Assembly (NCBI RefSeq): GCF_964199755.1
Contig: NC_133906.1
Location: 17,767,378-17,831,377, forward strand
DNA length: 64,000 bases
Direction of reading: 5' to 3'
Source of the DNA: Larus michahellis
Lineage: Eukaryota; Chordata; Aves; Charadriiformes; Laridae
Shown: positions 59,801 through 64,000 of the stretch, piece after piece
Position numbering within the stretch: position 1 is the first letter of the stretch
Layout of the letters: each line of letters begins with the position of its first letter
Position numbers and translations under genes: made by a program
The notes under the pieces: generated by a model
Seen by the model: the letters and a program-made list of their open reading frames with translations, nothing else
Databases searched by the model: none
Told to the model about the DNA's origin: nothing

Positions 59801-62800
59801 GAAGGAAGGGGAAGATGAATTTTCAAAGAAGGTTTGAGACGCAGAGAGAACCTGGCATTCAGATCTTCCGGAAAAAGTGTAATGATCTGGACTGCTGAAA
59901 AGTTTTGCTTTTGAAGATAATGGAGGGAGGGAAGAGACATGGAAAATGTTGTCTTGGGGATAATGGAAAAACAAAAGAGCCAGTGGTTTAACGGAAAAAA
60001 ATGTGAACTTCATCTATTCCCAAGAATTAAAAAAATGTTAAAAAAAAATTTAAATGCTCTGGGGTCCTTCAATTTAAATGCTCTGGACTCCTCCTGGAGT
60101 TGAGAATGTGTAATTTCCTTAATTTTCAACACTGTTAGAAGCTGATAAATCTCAGTGTTCTCAGCTTTAAAGTTGGGAGTTGTTATGCTGGTGGGCAGGA
60201 TTTTTGCTGTAATAATAGTTTGGAAAATAGAGGTGGTGAGAGAAGGTCAGGTCATGGTTGTGTGTGGGGACACACATCTTAACTTTTATTGCAGCAGCTG
60301 TCTATCAGAAAGTTTATTTAAGAAAGAAGGAAATGATACAGACTCTGAACTGCAAATGTGTGAAAGCCCATTTTGAGGGGAAGGGCATAGTAGAATCTGT
60401 AGCATTGTGGAGCTGTGGCGGTGCCAAGTCCTTGCTAATGGCTGTTCTGGTCACCTGGAGAGTTCCTTTCAAACTGAGGACTGGGTTGAGGTGACAAAAA
60501 AGCCGCTTCAGTTCTTCACCCAGTGTAGATAAAACATAAGAATGTGATTGGCAATGTTTTAAACAAAATTGTATGAATGTTGGTAAAGATACATATTTTT
60601 TTTTTTTATATTTGGGTAAAATACAATTTGGGCTAAGGGAATATTGTGGTGGAATACACTATCAAAGACTGAAGGACAAAGAATGCCCAAATCATCAATA
60701 AAATTGTATTTTCTGTATGAGTTCTGTCATCTATAAACGTGTATAAATAAATATAATACTTATTAGTGAATCATTAAGTTTTTGATGACTTGTATGTTAG
60801 TTTCAAATGTCAGAAATTGCTAACGTTACTCTCCCAAAATGTTAACAAATAGGTACTCTTTGAGAGAAGGTGGGGAGAAAGGAAATATGGGGTCTTGGCA
60901 TCCTGCTTGTACTTCTGCACCACTGGTGAAGGGCAGTTATTAGAGCTCTACTAGAGCTCGTGCAGCTGTGGCCCAGTAGGATTCCTTAGCTAAGTAATGG
61001 ACCTTCCAGGTGTCAGACCTCTCTAAGCGTCGGGTGGGATATTAACAGGGTGATAAGTAGCATACCTCAAACAGTGTTGAAATATTTTTCTTTTCCTACC
61101 TATTTGCTTCTGCTTAGCCTGCACGTGTTGCTGTAGTAAATATCAGTATTATGAAAATATTTTATTCCTGTCTTAGTTACGGTAACTACAACTAACTTCT
61201 ACAGCTTGCATCTTTGTATAGTGATACCGGGACTCTCATCCCAAATAAGGAGCAGCTTTGCTTTGGAGCTGAACAAACTTAGATATTGCATTTGCCATCT
61301 TTCTTGGCGTTGCACTGCCCAGTCAAGCTGGATCTTGTTAGCATTCTAATTTGATTTTTTTTTTTTTTTGGATATACATGATACTGGATGAGTTTTACAA
61401 AAAAAAAATCTGAATGCGTTGATCTCTATTTTGCAGGAGAATTGCAGTTTCAGGTAGCTTCAGGGCCATTTCCTGCCACTCTAAAGCTGTCTTTACGTTT
61501 GGTGTTGTGCATCTCCCCCCCCAACCCCACCCCCACCCCGAGCCAGGTTCTGCAGCTCTAGGTTTCTCTCAGAACTATGGCATCTCTTCTTGGCTTCTGT
61601 GGTCAGCCTCTTTCAGGTTTGACTGGTCCTGCAAGCAGCAGGTCCTTTCTGTCAAGCAGCCTGCCCTCTTCATTCCTCTGCATGTCTCAACAGCTGCGTA
61701 GTTGTAGACGTTTCCAAAGGATGGTAGTAATGCATATCTGCCTCTTGGTTACGTTGCGCTGGTCTCTTCTTCTAACGCTTATTGCTCGTGTCTTTACCCC
61801 AGTACTCTTGGAAGGGAATTTCTGTCCCCTTCTGTGCTCTCTCTAACTTTGCAGATAAGTAGGTAGTTGTGCATTGTATCACTACTTAGTTATCTCAGAA
61901 ATTCAGTCTGGTTGAAGATACCTGTGGAAGAAGAGCCAGAAATACTATGCCTGATGTGTTTCATATTGTAAAAGCAGCCTGTTGGCTGTTCACTCTGTCA
62001 GGATCTCCGAGTGTACCATTAGTGCATGTACACTCTTGACATTCCCCTCAACGTTTTAAATTTCATTTTCCCAAAAAATTTCCTAATAGAAAATCTGCTT
62101 GTTTTATTTTTTGAATTATTTTATCATAAAGTAGATGTGCTTTTAAAGAGGCAAGGTTATTTTGAATCATTAGTCGGGTTTGTTTCAATTGCTTGGTGCA
62201 TTGTTAAGAAGAATGATTGCAACACTTCTGTAGCTTCTGTTATAAACCTAGTTCAGCAGTTTTCCATAATCTTCTAGGAAAACCTGTGGTATATAAGAAT
62301 TTGGGTTTGCATATTTTTTCATTTTTGAAGGCAAGGCCTAGAAAATATTTACATGTTTAGTTTTTACTTTGCTGTGTAGCATTGTTGATGTTTATGACTT
62401 GTACTTTTTCGTTAATTTCTAAAAAGAGCTCAAGAATAAATTCATCTGGGGGTAAAGAGCAAAAAAGCACGTGTGAATTTTTTTTATACACACTTTCATT
62501 CTTTTTGTACCTGTCAGTGTCTTTAGAGTATTGCTAAAAATGCCTATTGATTATGTCACTGATTAAAAGACTAACATCTCAGATTTCCAATGTCTGAAGG
62601 CTTCAGACGTGCATTGCAGTAACTCCCGTAATGCGTGCTGTTGTCCTGTTGTCTCTGAGTTCCCAGTCTTGTCACTCATCAGATTAAATTGACTGTGTTT
62701 GAATCTTGAGAACAAAGGTCTGAAGTGACTTTAAGGCTGCAGAAGCCCCTTTAATTACCAGCTCCGCATAAAAGTGTGCAGATAGCTTGTTTTTATCCAG

Positions 62801-62978
62801 GATAGTCACCCTTGGAAAAAGCTTGGCTTGTTTTCTAATAGTCTTGCATTGGACCTTTCTTAGGAGAAACAGCGGCAGCAGCAAGAGCAGCAGCTGCAGC
62901 GGCATCTGACTCGGCCGCCTCCCCAGTATCAGGATCAACCGCAGAATCCGTACCAGCAACAGGTTGGGCAGTTCACAG
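44452..62978 (+). CDS. MAML1: Mastermind-like 1, partial (coding exons 1-4; last exon beyond window)
   Basis: Nuclear transcriptional co-activator that clamps onto the Notch intracellular domain-CSL complex and recruits p300. Exons: 44452-44820, 54597-56009, 58716-58985, 62864-62978, together 722 codons plus one base; human has 1016 residues in five exons. The N-terminal basic helix (about 13-75: MERLRRRIELCRRHH, ALHQRC, AKAKRAGKHR) binds CSL and Notch. An acidic p300-interaction segment follows (PDLNLNEQEWKELIEELNRS, about 262-300). Two psi-KxE SUMO consensus sites, LKQE (Lys237) and IKTE (Lys319), are 82 residues apart, as in human. Exons 3-4 encode a Gln-rich coiled region (QQKQREQQQKH, MEQQKQQ). 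The start MVLPPCPMAEF matches the family. Met8 is a possible alternative start. Confidence 0.98.
52170..52232. repeat. Two adjacent perfect hairpins
   Basis: First: TTTTTTTAGACTAC (52170-52183), loop agtaa, exact complement at 52189-52202. Second: AAATCATCCA (52201-52210) and TGGATGATTT (52223-52232), whose 12-base loop itself holds the palindrome GCTTATAAGC. They overlap by two bases. Confidence 0.85.
54002..54024. repeat. Hairpin, 10-bp stem with 3-base loop
   Basis: AGTTTGTCAC (54002-54011), tta, GTGACAAACT (54015-54024). The left arm partly repeats the GTCACTTAG just upstream. Confidence 0.85.
54141..54162. repeat. Perfect 22-bp palindrome without spacer
   Basis: Half-site AGACTGCTTTA (54141-54151) followed directly by its exact complement. 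It lies in MAML1 intron 1, about 430 bases before exon 2. Confidence 0.9.
54597..56009 (+). CDS. MAML1: MAML1 coding exon 2 (aa 124-594)
   Basis: Large exon: Q then LHETVKRKLDSAASPQNGD, ending YRLPHSQ at CAG|gtgaat. The acceptor is tttcagcag, so the exon may also start at 54600, omitting Gln124. It holds the p300-binding segment, both SUMO motifs and a Ser/Gln/Asn-rich low-complexity region. Confidence 0.97.
56010..58715 (+). other. MAML1: MAML1 intron 2
   Basis: Contains a reversed CR1 element (57261-57704). Reading on from exon 2 meets a stop after about 11 codons (56040-56042), and an AATAAA lies at 56139-56144. Otherwise nothing recognised. Confidence 0.8.
57261..57704 (-). mobile_element. 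CR1 LINE, 3' end, minus orientation
   Basis: Starts with a decayed reversed tail (TTAGAGTCTTAGAATAG), then GGAAGGGACCTTTAAAGGCC, CTGGCCTGGAATGGTTCCAG and GAATAATCTCAACTCCCTCA, ending near TTTTTGTGGCCC. It is more diverged than the 8.9 kb copy. The inserted sequence is antisense to MAML1. Confidence 0.95.
58716..58985 (+). CDS. MAML1: MAML1 coding exon 3 (aa 595-684): Gln-rich
   Basis: Begins DQTPSPNVPRVPVSVPGPG, then YLSNQQQAAVMKQHQMLMDQ and Gln/Lys-rich heptad-like sequence to LLAEQ|gtgaga. It is several residues longer in the KHLLMEQQKQQ part than human. Confidence 0.97.
58986..62863 (+). other. MAML1: MAML1 intron 3
   Basis: About 3.9 kb with no exon or element recognised. A 16-base direct repeat AATTTAAATGCTCTGG occurs at 60047-60062 and 60071-60086. 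The C/A-rich patch at 61517-61538 and several T-runs are low complexity. Confidence 0.7.
62864..62978 (+). CDS. MAML1: MAML1 coding exon 4 (aa 685-723, last codon split)
   Basis: Reads EKQRQQQEQQLQRHLTRPPP, then QYQDQPQNPYQQQVGQFT and the first base of a Gly codon, ACAG|gtacgt. It matches the human sequence ending QVGQFTG. Confidence 0.97.
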
Positions 62979-64000
62979 GTACGTAAACATGGCAATTGAA
63001 ATAATGGCAGAAAAAAATACCAGGAGTGAAAAACCAAGGTGTCGTCAAATTTCCTGGATTGAATGGCTTTTAATTAATTTATTACAACATCTTCTCACGT
63101 CACTGTGCCTTAAAACTGTTAGACCTATACTCTGATTCAGTTGCAAATTAACAGCCTCCACTGTCTCGGGTATCTGGGACAACTTAACCTTCTGATTCTT
63201 AATATTGCTTTGGAAGTGGGTAAAATTCTTAAGTACCTTCGTTATTCTAAAGGCCTTTTTATACTACCATTTCCCTTTACAGGTTGTGAATTCTACTTAA
63301 CTTCAATATATTTGTGTGATACTAGAATTTGGGGTTTTTTTTCTGAAGCCTAACATCACTACTGCTTGTATATATCACAGGCCCTCGTTAAAGAAAAATA
63401 AGGGATGTATTATTTCTCTCATCTACTAGGATGAGTTTAAATTTCTCTAATATTATCCCTGCTACCTTTAGAAATGAAGAGAAATTAAATTGCATTCCTT
63501 ACATGTTAGCGTCCTGCTTTTTTTTTTTTTTTTTTTTTGTAGGAGAAGCAGCTTGTTATGTGTTCAATGTATTAACGCTGATAAATAAAAGATGATGTTA
63601 CCATTATCTGGAATAGCTTCATGAATGTGGTAGAACTAGAAAACAGTAAAAACTTACCTCCTTACCTGAAAAATCCTTACTTAACAGGGCATCGAGAAGC
63701 CGCTTGGCTTTTTTGATAAACCTAGAGGACAAAAAAGTGCTTATTCCCTTCATTTTGTTTCCTTACTCTCTGTGTTCCCACCGAAATAAATACTGAAGGG
63801 AAACGGGAAACGATGCAAATAGCCATGTGATACTCTCATTCTGACAGCACTGGTGACTATGCAGTGTCTTAGTAGAGCTATGACTGGGTTTTGTTACTTA
63901 ACTGAAAAAACTTGATAGCAATACAAAAGGGTTGTGTGTTAACACAGTGATCAGTAGCATCCTTCAAATATTGCACTGAAACATTTTTTTTCTCCTGCCA
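62979..64000 (+). other. MAML1: MAML1 intron 4, start only
   Basis: No coding sequence follows before the window ends. It contains a 21-base T-run (63518-63538). The last MAML1 exon, carrying about 290 residues in human, must lie further on. Confidence 0.75.

Noticed and set aside
60047..60086. 16-base direct repeat AATTTAAATGCTCTGG in MAML1 intron 3
   Set aside because: Two copies only, 24 bases apart; a simple slippage-type duplication with no other signal.

Overview
This is vertebrate nuclear DNA, almost certainly from a bird. It has exon/intron genes, two CpG-island promoters, three pieces of CR1 LINE (one with the typical ATTCTGTGA tail repeats), and two related LTR fragments of a type I recognise from avian genomes. 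The host proteins match their mammalian counterparts exon by exon. I see no bacterial, phage or CRISPR features.

Layout. Positions 1-2.85 kb hold most of a minus-strand gene, leukotriene C4 synthase (LTC4S). Coding exons 1-4 lie at 2668-2611, 1779-1680, 604-534 and 304-223; the last exon is not recognised and probably lies before position 1. About 2.9-20.7 kb is intergenic, with one CR1 3' end (8863-9278), a short reversed CR1 stub and a few small repeats; no gene there can be supported. The CANX (calnexin) CpG island and promoter sit at 20.74-22.0 kb, with four CCAAT boxes and a perfect ER stress response element (CCAAT-N9-CCACG, 21185-21203). An untranslated first exon ends near 21.47 kb. 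Fourteen coding exons run from 29760 to 40176 and give a 604-residue protein, followed by a 3' UTR that may reach about 43.45 kb. The MAML1 CpG island begins only a few hundred bases later (about 43.5-44.96 kb). MAML1 coding exons 1-4 are at 44452-44820, 54597-56009, 58716-58985 and 62864-62978 (722 codons). The last exon lies beyond the window.

Function. The three genes are not one pathway. LTC4S is an ER/nuclear-envelope enzyme that conjugates LTA4 with glutathione. Calnexin is the ER lectin chaperone, and its promoter carries the cis element expected for unfolded-protein-response control. MAML1 is the nuclear co-activator of Notch-CSL complexes.

The main points of interest are: the LTC4S gene, whose exons are too short to stand out as ORFs; its position on the far side of CANX, in opposite orientation, compared with the mammalian order CANX-MAML1-LTC4S; the ERSE; loss of one of the two juxtamembrane palmitoylation cysteines of calnexin; a NAGNAG acceptor, uORFs and a possible intronic poly(A) isoform in MAML1; and a set of perfect palindromes in MAML1 intron 1. 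I did not find a convincing new biological system.
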